Of a stretch of 64,000 nt of DNA, positions 31,239 to 41,503 are shown in pieces. The number at the start of each line of letters is the position of its first letter. The first letter of the stretch is position 1. The notes under the pieces were generated by a model, which saw only the letters and a program-made list of their open reading frames with translations, did no database searches and was not told the DNA's origin. Source of the stretch: Neurospora tetraspora (lineage: Eukaryota; Ascomycota; Sordariomycetes; Sordariales; Sordariaceae); assembly GCF_033439725.1 (NCBI RefSeq), contig NW_026944383.1, positions 2,232,001 to 2,296,000 on the forward strand, in the 5' to 3' direction. The position numbers were made by a program, and so were the translations under genes.

Positions 31239-33227
31239 ATGAGCGACACCAAGTCCCCCCCTCCAGGGCCTCCGCCTTCCGCTCCTGCTCCCGCTCCTGC
31301 TCCCGCTCCTGCTCCCGTTCCCGCTTCGGCTCCTGTTGCCGCTCCCGCCGCCGCCGCGCCGACTATCCCTCCTCCTACCTTGCCGGCAAACAACACCTTT
31401 GCCCTCGCCCAGCAGCGACTAATCGCCCGCCGACAGGCTCGTGAGACAGAGAACGCCGCGCGCCTCGCCGCCCAGCGCTCGGAATCCCAACTACGGTCTC
31501 GCATCGCCGCCTCCCAATCCCCTTTAATCCGACGCCTCGGCTCATCCACCCTCTCTCTCTGGGATGCCATCTCCTCGCGCGAGGGCACACGGCCCGCCTT
31601 CCGCGTCGGCCAAGTCGACGCCGAACTTCTCGACGCCGAGCTCGTCGACCTCCTCCGCACCCAGGTCGGCGACGCCCTAAAATACATTGGCGGCGGCGTC
31701 TCGTCGACCCTCAAAGACGAATGGGACGCCGAGATCCTGCTCATCCTGCGCGCCATCCTCTTCAAGCTGACCATCTGGGACCACGACGCGACCTACGGCG
31801 CCGCGCTCCAGAACCTGCGCTACACCGACGCCCGCAAAAACGGCCCCGTTCTCCAGCCGCCATCGAAGCTGCAAAAGAGCCTGTACGGCTTCGTCACCGT
31901 GGGCGGCAACTACCTCTGGACCAAGTGGGAAACCTACCTGCTCGACCACGACGAGGCCTCGTCCTACTCGCTCGAGGGCCCCAACCCCAACATCCAGCGT
32001 CTCGGCCGCCTCACCGAATCGATCGGCACCTTCCACGCCTTCGCCTCCTTCGCCTCCTTCCTCGTCTTCCTCCTGCACGGCCGCTACCGGACCATCCTCG
32101 ACCGGCTCCTGCGCATGCGTCTGGCGCCGCCCACCTCGCAGGTCTCGCGCGAGGTATCATTCGAGTACCTCAACCGCCAACTCGTCTGGCACGCCTTCAC
32201 CGAGTTCCTTCTCTTCGTCCTCCCCTTAGTGGGAATCAACCGCTGGCGCCGCTGGCTAGCACGCACCTGGCGCCGGACCAAATCCATTCTCTCCACCTCG
32301 GCCAGCAACGATCCCACCCAAAACAAGGGCGGCGAATTCGCCTTCCTCCCCGAACGCACCTGCGCCATCTGCTACCAGGACCAAAACAGCGCCAAGTCCG
32401 AAGCCGAGCTTCTCGCCGCCGCCTCCTCCTCTTCAGGCGTCGTCGGCTCCGCCCAGACCGACATCACGAACCCCTACGAGGCCATGCCCTGCGGCTGCGT
32501 GTACTGCTTCGTGTGCGTGGCGACGCGCATCGAGCGCGAGGAAGGCGAAGGGTGGACGTGCTTGCGGTGCGGCGAGCTGGTTAAAGAATGCAAGCCTTGG
32601 AATGGCGATGTCTTGTCGCCCTCTGAAGCGCATGCAGCGGCGGCGAATAGTGGCGGGAGGAACGTGGCGTTTGCGGCTGGCGTAAAAGAGCGACCTGACT
32701 TGAACAGACTGTCGACGGAGAGCAGCGGGAGGAGGAGTAGTAGTAATCGGGTCTCGTTTGATGATGAGGTTAGGGAACGGAGGAGGGTGTCGTTTGAGGA
32801 TGAGATTAGACCGGGCGAGGATGCGGCTAGTGATGATGGGCCGGTTCGGGTGCCAGAAAAGAAAGAGACGCAGCAGACGCAAACGACGAGGGCGATAGGA
32901 GTGGGTGCGGGTGCGGGTGAAAGTGAGGGCGAGACGGCGAGCAGTACGAAGGCTGATCAAGAGGAGGAGGAGGAGGAAGACGACGAAGAAGAAGAAAGAG
33001 AGGAAGAAGAAGAAGAAGAGGAGGAGGAGGAGGAGACACAATCAAGTGGTGACCTTCAGACAAGTTCTGACGCCGAGGACGCCGAGGACGACGAAGAAGA
33101 AGAAGACGAAGACGAAGAGGAAGAAGAGGAAGAAGAAGAAGAGGGCTCAGACTCGGGATCCGAAGGTTCCGATTCCGAAGACTACGAAGCGGAAGAAGAG
33201 GAACTTGGTCAAGATCTTGCTTTCTAG
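31239..33227 (+). CDS. pex2: Peroxisomal E3 ligase PEX2 with long acidic tail
   Basis: Single exon, 662 aa. Residues about 60-345 are the Pex2/Pex12 N-terminal membrane domain, including LLILRAILFKLTIWD, LYGFVTVGGNYLWTKWE, FLVFLLHGRYRTILDRLLRMR and FLLFVLPLVGINRWRRW. The RING follows at about 374-445: CAICYQ, then PCGCVYCFVC and CLRCGE. PEX2 forms the PEX2-PEX10-PEX12 ubiquitin ligase that monoubiquitinates PEX5 for recycling. In Podospora the orthologue is CAR1, needed for karyogamy. Here the RING position usually held by His reads Cys (PCGCVYC). Beyond the RING the protein runs on for about 200 residues, ending in a very Glu/Asp-rich tail (about 565-662). The N-terminus is a Pro-Ala repeat. 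Confidence 0.93.
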   Translation: MSDTKSPPPGPPPSAPAPAPAPAPAPVPASAPVAAPAAAAPTIPPPTLPANNTFALAQQRLIARRQARETENAARLAAQRSESQLRSRIAASQSPLIRRLGSSTLSLWDAISSREGTRPAFRVGQVDAELLDAELVDLLRTQVGDALKYIGGGVSSTLKDEWDAEILLILRAILFKLTIWDHDATYGAALQNLRYTDARKNGPVLQPPSKLQKSLYGFVTVGGNYLWTKWETYLLDHDEASSYSLEGPNPNIQRLGRLTESIGTFHAFASFASFLVFLLHGRYRTILDRLLRMRLAPPTSQVSREVSFEYLNRQLVWHAFTEFLLFVLPLVGINRWRRWLARTWRRTKSILSTSASNDPTQNKGGEFAFLPERTCAICYQDQNSAKSEAELLAAASSSSGVVGSAQTDITNPYEAMPCGCVYCFVCVATRIEREEGEGWTCLRCGELVKECKPWNGDVLSPSEAHAAAANSGGRNVAFAAGVKERPDLNRLSTESSGRRSSSNRVSFDDEVRERRRVSFEDEIRPGEDAASDDGPVRVPEKKETQQTQTTRAIGVGAGAGESEGETASSTKADQEEEEEEDDEEEEREEEEEEEEEEEETQSSGDLQTSSDAEDAEDDEEEEDEDEEEEEEEEEEGSDSGSEGSDSEDYEAEEEELGQDLAF

Positions 33228-34124
33228 TTCTCATACCATACCAGACACCCGATTTGGTCATTGTCATCAGATACTTAAGATGGCTGGACAGACAGATGGA
33301 TTCAAAATTCAACGGGCGGGCGGGTTGTCACAACATGCAACGTTGCAGAGTACGAGCGAGCGAGCATTAGATGGAGCAGGCAAGCAAGCGTGCAAATTAT
33401 TTTCAGTGTATATGAATGACAGACACATCTAAGTACAAGTACAGTCAGGAAAGGTAAAGGGGTGACAAATAAGAGTACTATTCTAGTGCAATGTGTGGGT
33501 ACTCAAGCCTTTGTCAAGATGAAATATGGACGGAGCGAGAGACCGGATAATACTACATAATGATGATACCCGCTCTCAGAACCTCTGCCGTACTCCGTTG
33601 ATGGGACCCCAGGAGTAGTGATCGTGATCGTGTGAAGATGGTGAGTGGGATATGTTTGTTTGTTGACGACATGGACGAACTCATCTTCTTGACCAGTTTG
33701 CTACCATGCATGGGATTCATTGTAAGTGACGAGAAATCGAACTTTGCGAAATAGCTCGACACATCTACACCTAGTTTAGTTATAACATGCCCTTACTTGA
33801 CACTCGTAAACATAACAGGTTCTCCGACGTGTATCAATCCCTTATTTCCCTAACCTATCATAATCATACAAGTGCTATCCATATCATCAAGTCATTATCA
33901 TGTACGCTGTCTATCCTGTCCGTCTGTCTGTCTTTCTCCACCATCCATCCAATCCAACCCGGTCCATCTAGGATACCCAAAACTTCCTTAATCAAAGTAA
34001 ACAAAAAGAGGCAAAGGAAATGGGAAGGAACGTATAAGGCTGTTAACTAGCCATGTGCCGCAACTTCTCATCACTCATCTCCTCCAGTCTTTTCCATATC
34101 CAAAAGTGCCTCTCATCTCACTCC
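33228..34124. other. Convergent intergenic region PEX2/PAL1
   Basis: About 900 bp between two 3' ends. AT-rich, with scattered TATA-like and pyrimidine runs. No gene is supported. Confidence 0.6.
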
Positions 34125-36252
34125 TTAAACCTCCTCCCTCTTCCGCCTAAAACTCCCCAACCTCCTCTTCAGTGACTGTGCAATATTCTTCCCCGTGGTA
34201 TTACTTCTGCGCAACCCACTACTAGACTCCCCTCCTCCTCCTCCTTCATAATCATACCCTCCTCCGTATCCCGTCGTAGCCGCGGCATTACTCACGCTTC
34301 TCTGACGGACTCTAGTGTTGCCTTCTTTCTGGTCACCCATCAAGCCAGAACTAGAGCCAGGGACGTCCAGGTGGTGAGTAGAACGAGGTTGCATCTCAAT
34401 CATGGTCACGCCTTCCTTAGAGGCGTAGTCCCCATGGCTATAGCCACGGGCACGGCGAGAGGTGGCCTTGTGGTCTTTGAGTTGCTTCTCGATAGTGTAG
34501 GAGGGCTCGCCTTTGCCTTTGAGGTCATCGGGGTGGTATCGCTAAATGGTTTTGTTAGTTGATGGGTTCGTTTGAAAAGATAAAAGGGGGAACTTGGGGA
34601 AAGAAACATACATAACCCTCCCATCTCTTGTAGGCATTCCCGCTCGTGGCTCCCTCACGCATCAAGTCGATGCCTTCTTGATAGTCCATCGTCCGTCCAG
34701 CAAGATCTTGCATTCCGGGGGGAACGACGGCGGTCCCTTGTAGCGGAACGTGCTTGACCAATGAGTCCTGGACGTATTCACGGGGAGTGGCCCTGAGATC
34801 CTCCATGTTGGTGTCCTTGACGGCTTCGACGGGCGAATACTTCTTGTTGCGGTTGCGGGACGCCATGGTGGCATCATATGGGCCGTCATGGTGGTAGGTG
34901 ACGCCACGTCCGGGGCCAGTGAGATCTAGTGTGTCGATGATATCGATCGGTTGCTGATGGCGAGGGTTGTGCAGGTTGGGTGCTCGATTGGCAGCCCGGT
35001 GGTCCCGTTCAAGCATGGCGAGTGGCCGGTGAGACATGTCACCAGGATAACGCTCCCTCAAGGAGCTGGCACGACGAGGCCGACCGGTTTGATATTCGCC
35101 TTCACGAGCCATTGTGTCTTGGTCTTCTCGTTGAGCGAGTGTTTCGAGTTTCTGGGTGAGGGTTTCCACAAATCGGTGAGAGTGATCTTTAGGATGATGC
35201 TCGGCAAGGGAGACAGCACGTCGAACGCCCCAGCCTTTCTCTATCAAGAGCTTATTTGACTCGTTTACGGTTGGACGAGACGAGGCGACGCTGTAGGACC
35301 TGGTGAGAAGAGTGCCCTGGTTCCAGCGGGTTGTGGGAGGGCTGGCCGTGTGTAAGGATTTCTTTCTTTCCAACTCGGTTACCGGGGGAAGAGGTAGTTC
35401 TTCGGAATGCTCGGCGGTAGGCGCGAGTGAGCTCCTACGACGGTGGGTACCAAAAGTTGGACGGGTAGGACTGGCACACGGCGGAGATGTGACGGGAAGA
35501 CCTTGGATGCGAGTTGCGGATTCCTCGCTGGGCTCGGGCTCGTAGAGTGGTCCTAGGATATACTTGCTTGCCTAATCGGGTGTGTAAGTGCAAGCCGTGG
35601 AGTAGAGGGATGTGGGAAAGATGCGAGTTGTAGGAGCGAAATTGAGTAGGTTTTTTTCTGCAAACAAGATGACTGAACAAAAAAAAGAAAAGGGTGACTG
35701 GCTAGTTTATATCTGACGCTTACACGCAGGGTCCTGTCCACAGCAAGCCGGACGAAGCATCAGGCATGGAGTCTCTCGGCCTTCAAGTGGCTGCGCCTTG
35801 GCAGGGGATCAGCAGGAACGTGGGAGGTGACGCAACATCACAAGTACTTCCCGGCTTGCTGGCTGTCGTCACTAACAGCTGGGGGGGAAGGGGGTGTTAA
35901 GAGAAGACGGCAGAACCATGCGAAACTGTTAACAGAAAGGGTAGAACTGATAGCGCTTGCCGATCACCACTACAACTGGACATGTCAACACTCATGCAAA
36001 TTCCGCCAAAGCCGAACATCCCGTCATCTTGGAGCTGACGACTTCTGATTCTTGTCGAGGGACCCAAAGTGTGCCCACACAAGCTGACACGGCTGGGCGA
36101 TCTGTGGAGCAACATAGAAGTAAAGGACAAAGGACGACAAAGCTTACCCATTGCTTGTCGTACACCTGGTCATCGTCGTCGTACGTTCCGTCATCCATCC
36201 CGCTTGGCTCCAGTCTCGGGTGTCTCTGAGTCGACAGATGTGCGGCGGCCAT
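34125..36252 (-). CDS. pal1: Pal1 family cell-morphology protein
   Basis: Proposed exons 36148-36252, 34612-35571 and 34125-34541, all phase 0, giving 493 aa. The core shows the Pal1 signature: ASKYILGPLYEPEPSEES near the start and GPYDATMASRNRNKKYSPVEA, then LRATPREYVQDSLVKHVPL and TAVVPPGM. It continues across intron 2 (CTAAC branch) as AYKRWEGY-RYHPDDLKGKGEPSY. The C-terminus is basic (SLKRRLGSFRRKREEV). In fission yeast Pal1 localises to growth sites and helps keep cylindrical shape, and it is linked to endocytic patches in yeasts. Exons 2 and 3 are firm. Exon 1 rests on a GTAAGC donor and phase, and implies a 575-nt first intron that might hide another small exon. Confidence 0.82.
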
Positions 36253-37167
36253 GGCTTCCGGACGGCTGTGCCCTTGATGCAGGGGATCGGCAGTAGGTAG
36301 GTTGAGGTTGAGGTTGAGGTGGCACAACGGACACGACGGGAGCTATTACTTGTCGCACCTGAATTGAAAAAGAAAACGAAACAAAACAAAAGGAAATGTT
36401 ACCAAGGGCAGCTTGAAAAGGTCGGGTCGACTGGGTAGCAAGCGGTGCGATATTATAATTGCCATCCGCTTCCCCCTCCTGAGCCTCGCTCCTCAAGAAC
36501 GGGTGTCCCATGATGGAGACATGGCCAATTGGCGGCTTCATTTGGGCAGCATGACCACCAGGAGAGCATTACCACCCCCAGGCAGCGCAAGCGCATTTAG
36601 CCAGCCCGGAGACGATGCAATCTAGACCGGAGGTTCAGGCCGGGCTAGCGACGGCATGTTTGTTGGGCTGGTCGGTCGTGGTTGCGTGGTTAGGGTGGTG
36701 AGTTTGGCAGGATTCTGCTCACTGCACACAAAGTGGAAGGCACTGCACGCCATTGGGATCTGAGACCGACTTGATGCCAGGGCAAGATCTATACCTGCGG
36801 TAGGTACGATGGCTGGATTGGAAAGAGGACTTGAATGTACACAGTAGTGTAGAAGGAAGTCACCGTCGGGTCAACAGACCACACTCATCTCCAGTCCTGC
36901 GAGTGTACCTGCTTCTGTTCTGCCTCAGGGAGACGCAATGTGCGGGGAGAAAGGGTCGGAGAGGATCTGAGAGTGCAGGTGGAAGCCGCGATTACCGCCA
37001 TGTCTTGTCAAGAACTCGATCTTTCCGTTGAGTGAGTTAAGAATTCTCCACTCGGTCTTTGCTCACACTTCACGCTTCAAGTTCTCGTCGCGACACCCTC
37101 CACAACTGTTCCGGTTGGCGGTTACAAGAGGAAGCAACCAGTGAGAGGATGGAGAATGGAAGGAAGG

Positions 37168-37892
37168 GGTTCCCCGATCCACACCTTCCCCGCGTGCCGG
37201 TACCTGCTAGAAAATGCAAGTTCACTCGCTAGCAGGTATGCGCATGTTCTCCGCCGCGCAACTGCCACCCAGGGCCCGGGGAACCGAGGCGGGTTAGCGA
37301 CAGACTACCCCCTTCCCCTATATCTAGACTACTTAACCGCTTTGGGTATAACTTTTAGGAAAATGTCTTATCTTATCGGCCACTAACATTTCAACCCCAA
37401 ATCAAGGCCAAAGTCCGTTAGTCCACAATCGGTCTTTTTCGAAAATTACTCCAAGAAATGGTTGGTCACACTTATAGTCAGCCTCCAGGACAATGCACCT
37501 TCACCAAATGCACTCCCACAAAATCAAAAGTTAAGCCTAGTCGGGATTAAGACCTTAATCGAGAATCGTCTTCATTGATTATAGTAAGCGAAAACTTGGA
37601 CGAGGACATTGTTGTTTGCTCTTGCACTGTTCAGGTTGGAGTGCATCGCGACATTGAATTGCGCGACCTATGGAGTGGTTTGGAATGCGATTTGCTGCCC
37701 TGAAGACCGAGCTGCAATCACTGAGGTTTGGACTTTCAGTGCACTTGCTTTACGGACCTACAGTGGTGGTTGACCAGGTCCGACTTCTTTTTTGTACAGT
37801 GGAAAAAAGCTGGGAAGTGCTTCCCGAACCAGTTAAGTAGTCTAGATATAAGGAAGGGGAGTAGTCTGTCTCTAGCCCGCCTCCGGGGAACC
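37168..37892. repeat. Older inverted repeat split by the Mutator-like element
   Basis: GGTTCCCCG at 37168-37176 is the exact reverse complement of the CGGGGAACC copies at 37277-37285 and 37884-37892. Between 37168 and 37285 lies a hairpin (TACCTGCTAG at 37201 pairing with CTAGCAGGTA at 37229). Ignoring the inserted element, the site would be an inverted repeat of roughly 120 bp. The element probably landed in or at the edge of an existing foldback. Confidence 0.45.
37286..37883. mobile_element. Mutator-like non-autonomous DNA transposon (MITE), 598 bp
   Basis: Terminal inverted repeats of 52 bp at 37286-37337 and 37832-37883, both beginning GAGGCGGG and ending TATATCTAGACTACTTAAC when read inward, with 46 of 52 positions matching. 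Five of six differences are C/T. The element is bounded on both sides by a perfect 9-bp direct repeat, CGGGGAACC (37277-37285 and 37884-37892). Long inverted repeats with 9-bp target duplications are the hallmark of Mutator-like elements. The 494-bp interior has no coding potential, so it would need a transposase in trans. It sits 340 bp upstream of USB1. Confidence 0.85.
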
Positions 37893-38223
37893 AGGCACGC
37901 CAGACACGCCAGGCACCGCGGCACCTCGACCTCAAAAAGCAGATTCGACGACCTGGCAAAAACCCCATCTCCAAGCTCAGCAACTTTAAACCAAGAGTTC
38001 ATTTTTTTTTTTAATTTCCGGAACGTCTTGGCTTTCTTTTTTGGCCATCCGCTTAGAGGTAGAATTTGACCATCCCATCTTTAGGGCGTCCATTTTTTGT
38101 CTGGTACATCACCCACTTGCCTACACAGATCTCAAGCCAGACCTCAGCTCACCTCTACTCAGCCAGTCAGCCAGGCATTTCTCAGCAACCTCCGTCGCCG
38201 AGCAGCCCCGTTACAGGCCAGCC

Positions 38224-39315
38224 ATGAAACGGACTCTGGTAGAATATGAGTCCGGGTCCGGATCTGAGTCCGAGTCTGGAAGCCCATCGGAGAAACCGGA
38301 AGCGAGTTCGGCAGATATTCCTCCACAGCTCAAGAGGCGCCAAACTGGTGACATCGGTCCTCGGGCCCCACCCTCGGCTCCGGCTCCGACTCCGGCTGCC
38401 CCACTTGACCGAAGCTCTGGCACCCACACCATACCGCCAAAACCGGCACCGAAGTCAACGTCATCTCTCCCACCAATCTCAGATCGCTTAACTGATTTAT
38501 ACTCCTCTAACGCTCGAACTGCTGTCGCTGACGATCCTTCCCTTCACCAAGGCCGTCAGCGCCAGGTCCCTCACATTCCCGGAAACTGGCCGAGCCACGT
38601 ATACATCGATTGGGACCCCAGCTCAGGGGAACGTGAGCTCCTCTCATCGCTTGTTGACAAGCTTCAAACCGAGGTGGCTTCTGCTGCTCAGTGTTACCCC
38701 GATCTCGAGAATGTTAAAATCAACACAGCCTTGCGAGATCCGGAGTTACCCGTGGACAGGCCATTGCACATCAGCCTGTCGGCCCCAATTACACTGACCT
38801 CGAAGAACAAAGACGCTTTTCTTGACGAATTGACCAGATCGATGAGGTCAAGTGGGGTGAGCCCTTTTGTGGTGGACTTTTCCGGAGGAGTCGAATGGTA
38901 TCGATCCGAGGAAAGCACCAGATCGTTCTTGGTCCTGCGGGTGCGTGAGGTTCAGAACACTGGCACCACTGCAGATTCGAGCCCCAACCCACGACTGACC
39001 ACCCTTCTTCAACAATGCAACAAGACCGTGAAAGATTACGGTCAACCGCCACTCTATGATTCTCAGGATATGGGCTGCCGCTTCCACGTCACGATAGCCT
39101 GGACCCACGCTCGTCCAAGTGAATCGTTAAAGCAGCTGACGGATTCGCTCCTCGACAACTGCAAAACCATTTATAGTGAAAACGTGTCGATCAGGGACAA
39201 GCTTCGTACTGGCTCAAGTTTCCGCATTAATACGGTCAAAGTCAAGATTGGAAATTACGTCACCAGGTTTGAGCTACGTGATAAGGGTCTCGGCTTACCA
39301 GTCAAGACTGCATAG
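38224..39315 (+). CDS. usb1: U6 snRNA 3'-5' exonuclease USB1
   Basis: Single exon, 363 aa, of the 2H phosphoesterase family. USB1 (Mpn1) trims the oligo(U) tail of U6 snRNA and leaves a terminal phosphate. The two catalytic HxS/T motifs are H182-I-S184 (PLHISLS) and H288-V-T290 (RFHVTIAW), so the second is HxT. Between them are VDFSGGVEWYRSEESTRSFLVLRV and the substrate-fold strands typical of the family. Residues 1-110 are Ser/Pro/Glu-rich and probably disordered. The start is the first ATG in a frame that stays open upstream without another ATG. The TAG stop is followed in the same frame by zinc-finger-like sequence (see the next gene). A Mutator-like element lies just upstream. Confidence 0.9.
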   Translation: MKRTLVEYESGSGSESESGSPSEKPEASSADIPPQLKRRQTGDIGPRAPPSAPAPTPAAPLDRSSGTHTIPPKPAPKSTSSLPPISDRLTDLYSSNARTAVADDPSLHQGRQRQVPHIPGNWPSHVYIDWDPSSGERELLSSLVDKLQTEVASAAQCYPDLENVKINTALRDPELPVDRPLHISLSAPITLTSKNKDAFLDELTRSMRSSGVSPFVVDFSGGVEWYRSEESTRSFLVLRVREVQNTGTTADSSPNPRLTTLLQQCNKTVKDYGQPPLYDSQDMGCRFHVTIAWTHARPSESLKQLTDSLLDNCKTIYSENVSIRDKLRTGSSFRINTVKVKIGNYVTRFELRDKGLGLPVKTA

Positions 39316-39387
39316 GAGTGCGGGCCTTGCCAGTTCTCACGCGTCAAGTCATACTTGTCTGGCCTAGAAACGCCCTCAGATTGCTAG

Positions 39388-40323
39388 GGCCAAGGGGAAG
39401 AAGGCGATCCAAGCCCTGTCGAGTATGGGTGCAGCCCCAAGAAGTATTTCGATACGGAGGAGGAAGATTGCCAGCATTGCCTCGAGTCCCACCCGGAGAT
39501 ATCAAAGGGTTTTGACAACGCTGCAGAACGGTCTTCGTGCCCCGGATGCCATCGGATCTTCTTTTCGCGACAAGCTCTTGATACTCACCTGGATTCAGAT
39601 GTTTGCGGCGCAAGGGAGAAGAGCGCGGAGATTGAAAATTATTTCGTCGATATCAAAGGGCAATTGATGTGCCGTTTATGCAAGACTTTCCTGAACCCTT
39701 CCCAAACGGGAAAGTATTTGAGGCTTTGGAAGCATATGGTTGGGAGTGGTTGCTACGACCTGTCGAAGTCGTTCGATGCAACTAAGGAAGCAATACAGTG
39801 TCGGCGATGCGGTTCACGCTGGGAGGGAAAAGATCCATCGGTAAATTTGGGCAATCATGTGCGTGACGTATGTATCGCTCTAGCGGAGTCGTTCGACGCA
39901 GTTGGGGAAGGATTCTGTTGCAGGCATTGTGGTGTTGAGTTCAGCAAAGGAGCAAAGATAGGCCGGAGCATGTATGAGATAGACAGGCACTTGGGTTCGC
40001 GAAGATGTAAGATTTTACAAGAGTACGAAAAAATCGAAGGAGGATTAAGGTGCCGGAAATGTGGTGCTGATTTGGAGTTCACCTATAGGCTGAAAGACAT
40101 AAAGGCACAATGGCTCCTTGATCACGAGAAGACACTGAGCTGTAAGAGGGAATACGAAAAGCGAAAGGCGGATCCGCTGGGGCTAGGGAAGGAAGAGAAG
40201 TCTAAAGAGGGTGAGTCTGGAAAGGATGACGAGTCTGGAAATGATGACGAGTCTGGAAATGATGATGAATCTGGAGAGGATGATGACTTTATAAGCGAGC
40301 ATGAGGCTGGAAACGAGGTATAA
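39388..40323 (+). CDS. C2HC zinc-finger repeat protein, 5' end unresolved
   Basis: I do not recognise the family. The open frame runs from just after a TAG at 39385 to the TAA at 40321 (311 codons before the stop), but its first ATG is at 39667. Five modules follow the pattern C-x2-C-x(12-20)-H-x(4-5)-C: CPGC..H..C before that ATG, then CRLC, CRRC, CRHC and CRKC modules after it, each ending in H and C. Linkers repeat SFDAxxEx just before the CxxC, so the protein grew by internal duplication. The C-terminus is acidic with three copies of an ESGNDDE-like unit. Because the first finger precedes the first ATG, the true start is probably an unseen upstream exon, a non-ATG start, or lost. The frame matches that of USB1. 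Confidence 0.6.
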   Translation, partial: GQGEEGDPSPVEYGCSPKKYFDTEEEDCQHCLESHPEISKGFDNAAERSSCPGCHRIFFSRQALDTHLDSDVCGAREKSAEIENYFVDIKGQLMCRLCKTFLNPSQTGKYLRLWKHMVGSGCYDLSKSFDATKEAIQCRRCGSRWEGKDPSVNLGNHVRDVCIALAESFDAVGEGFCCRHCGVEFSKGAKIGRSMYEIDRHLGSRRCKILQEYEKIEGGLRCRKCGADLEFTYRLKDIKAQWLLDHEKTLSCKREYEKRKADPLGLGKEEKSKEGESGKDDESGNDDESGNDDESGEDDDFISEHEAGNEV

Positions 40324-41503
40324 ACGGGTCAACAAGGGGTCAATGAGGCTAATCCCGAGGAGAAAAGCGGCTGAGGGGACTTGGTATGACTAGAGGTTCC
40401 TAGATTCAGCGAGACTTCTTGGTGGTGTTTCAGAAGTCGACGTGAGCATAGTTATGGTTGGGGTACAGCACTTCTTTTTTGCATCAGCGTTCACATGTTC
40501 ATAGAGGTAGCTAGCATCAAGGGTACGTGGACAGAAGACGGAGGAGGTGCCTTAGCATAGCAATGAGTTGCTCATGTATTACACTCGTACTTCCATCGTT
40601 CAATTAGCACTCGAACAGTGCTGGCAACTAAAACAAGTCAAATCTATCTTGGTTAGTTGTTTATTGTATTCAAGAAGAGACTGACTTGTTGAGTAGGTAC
40701 CAACTGAAGTGTAGGAGTACATCGAGGACTAGACTAGACACAACCACTTAACTGAGTTCAATAACCCGCAAAGAAAGAAGAAAACACTTCTCGCAGCAGA
40801 GGAAAGATGTGTCCATGAAGATGCCTATACCTCTATTATGATTATGCCTAGGTAGTTGAACCCACATCACATCACATCAGACACATCGTCCAACTGATCT
40901 TTGGAACAAGAACCACCACCACACGGATGGAAAGTTGGCAACAACAGCCTCCATGTATAAATAATATCCTACCTTGCTTACCTATGCAAGACGTTCATGT
41001 GTTTAGCCTTTGAACATATTCGGACGAGAAAACCGCGAATGTATTTATGCGGTATATATATATAGCAGATTCAAATTCACGTTACTGTCTTCGTAAACAC
41101 ACACGTTTAGACAAGGGAAGTGTAAAAAGGGGGGGGGGCGGGGGGTGGTGAAACATTCAGCTGCAGAGAAATGTCCATCAGTGTCTATATAGTTCTTGAA
41201 GGGTCACGAGAAAGTACACGAACACTGAGAGTCTTACCGAGTAAGAATAGCCTCGCTCTCATTCACCAGAATTGAGGAAAACGCGCAAATCAGTGAGTGG
41301 TACAGCACATCAATCATAATCATATTACGCATGTTACTGTTCTGTTGTTTGTCCTTTCTTCTCGACACACCCATCGGAATTGTCACTCGAAAGGTAAAAA
41401 AAAAACAAGCCATGCTTTTATTATAAACAAGAAAAGAGAAAAGCTACCCTGTAAACTACACCTCTATCGATACCAAAACTCATCTTCTAAGCTCAAAGCC
41501 CAA
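40324..41503. other. Convergent intergenic region, zinc-finger gene/ERO1
   Basis: About 1.2 kb. AT-rich with a TATATATATA stretch near 41055 and a G-rich run at 41129-41145 (ten G, C, six G). A CCTAGGTA half-palindrome lies near 40849. No gene is supported. Confidence 0.6.

Larger units (their letters stand above)
36253..38223. other. Gene-free region with nested repeats, PAL1/USB1 divergent
   Basis: About 2 kb between divergent starts. It carries a GTTGAG hexamer repeat (36300-36320), a 10-bp perfect hairpin at 37201-37238, an older inverted-repeat context, and the 598-bp Mutator-like element (37286-37883). The last 340 bp before USB1 are its upstream region. I see no gene. Confidence 0.65.

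Noticed and set aside
39425-39667. 80-codon frame in another phase inside the zinc-finger gene
   Set aside because: It overlaps the C2HC finger-coding frame, which has clear Cys/His spacing. This one has none.
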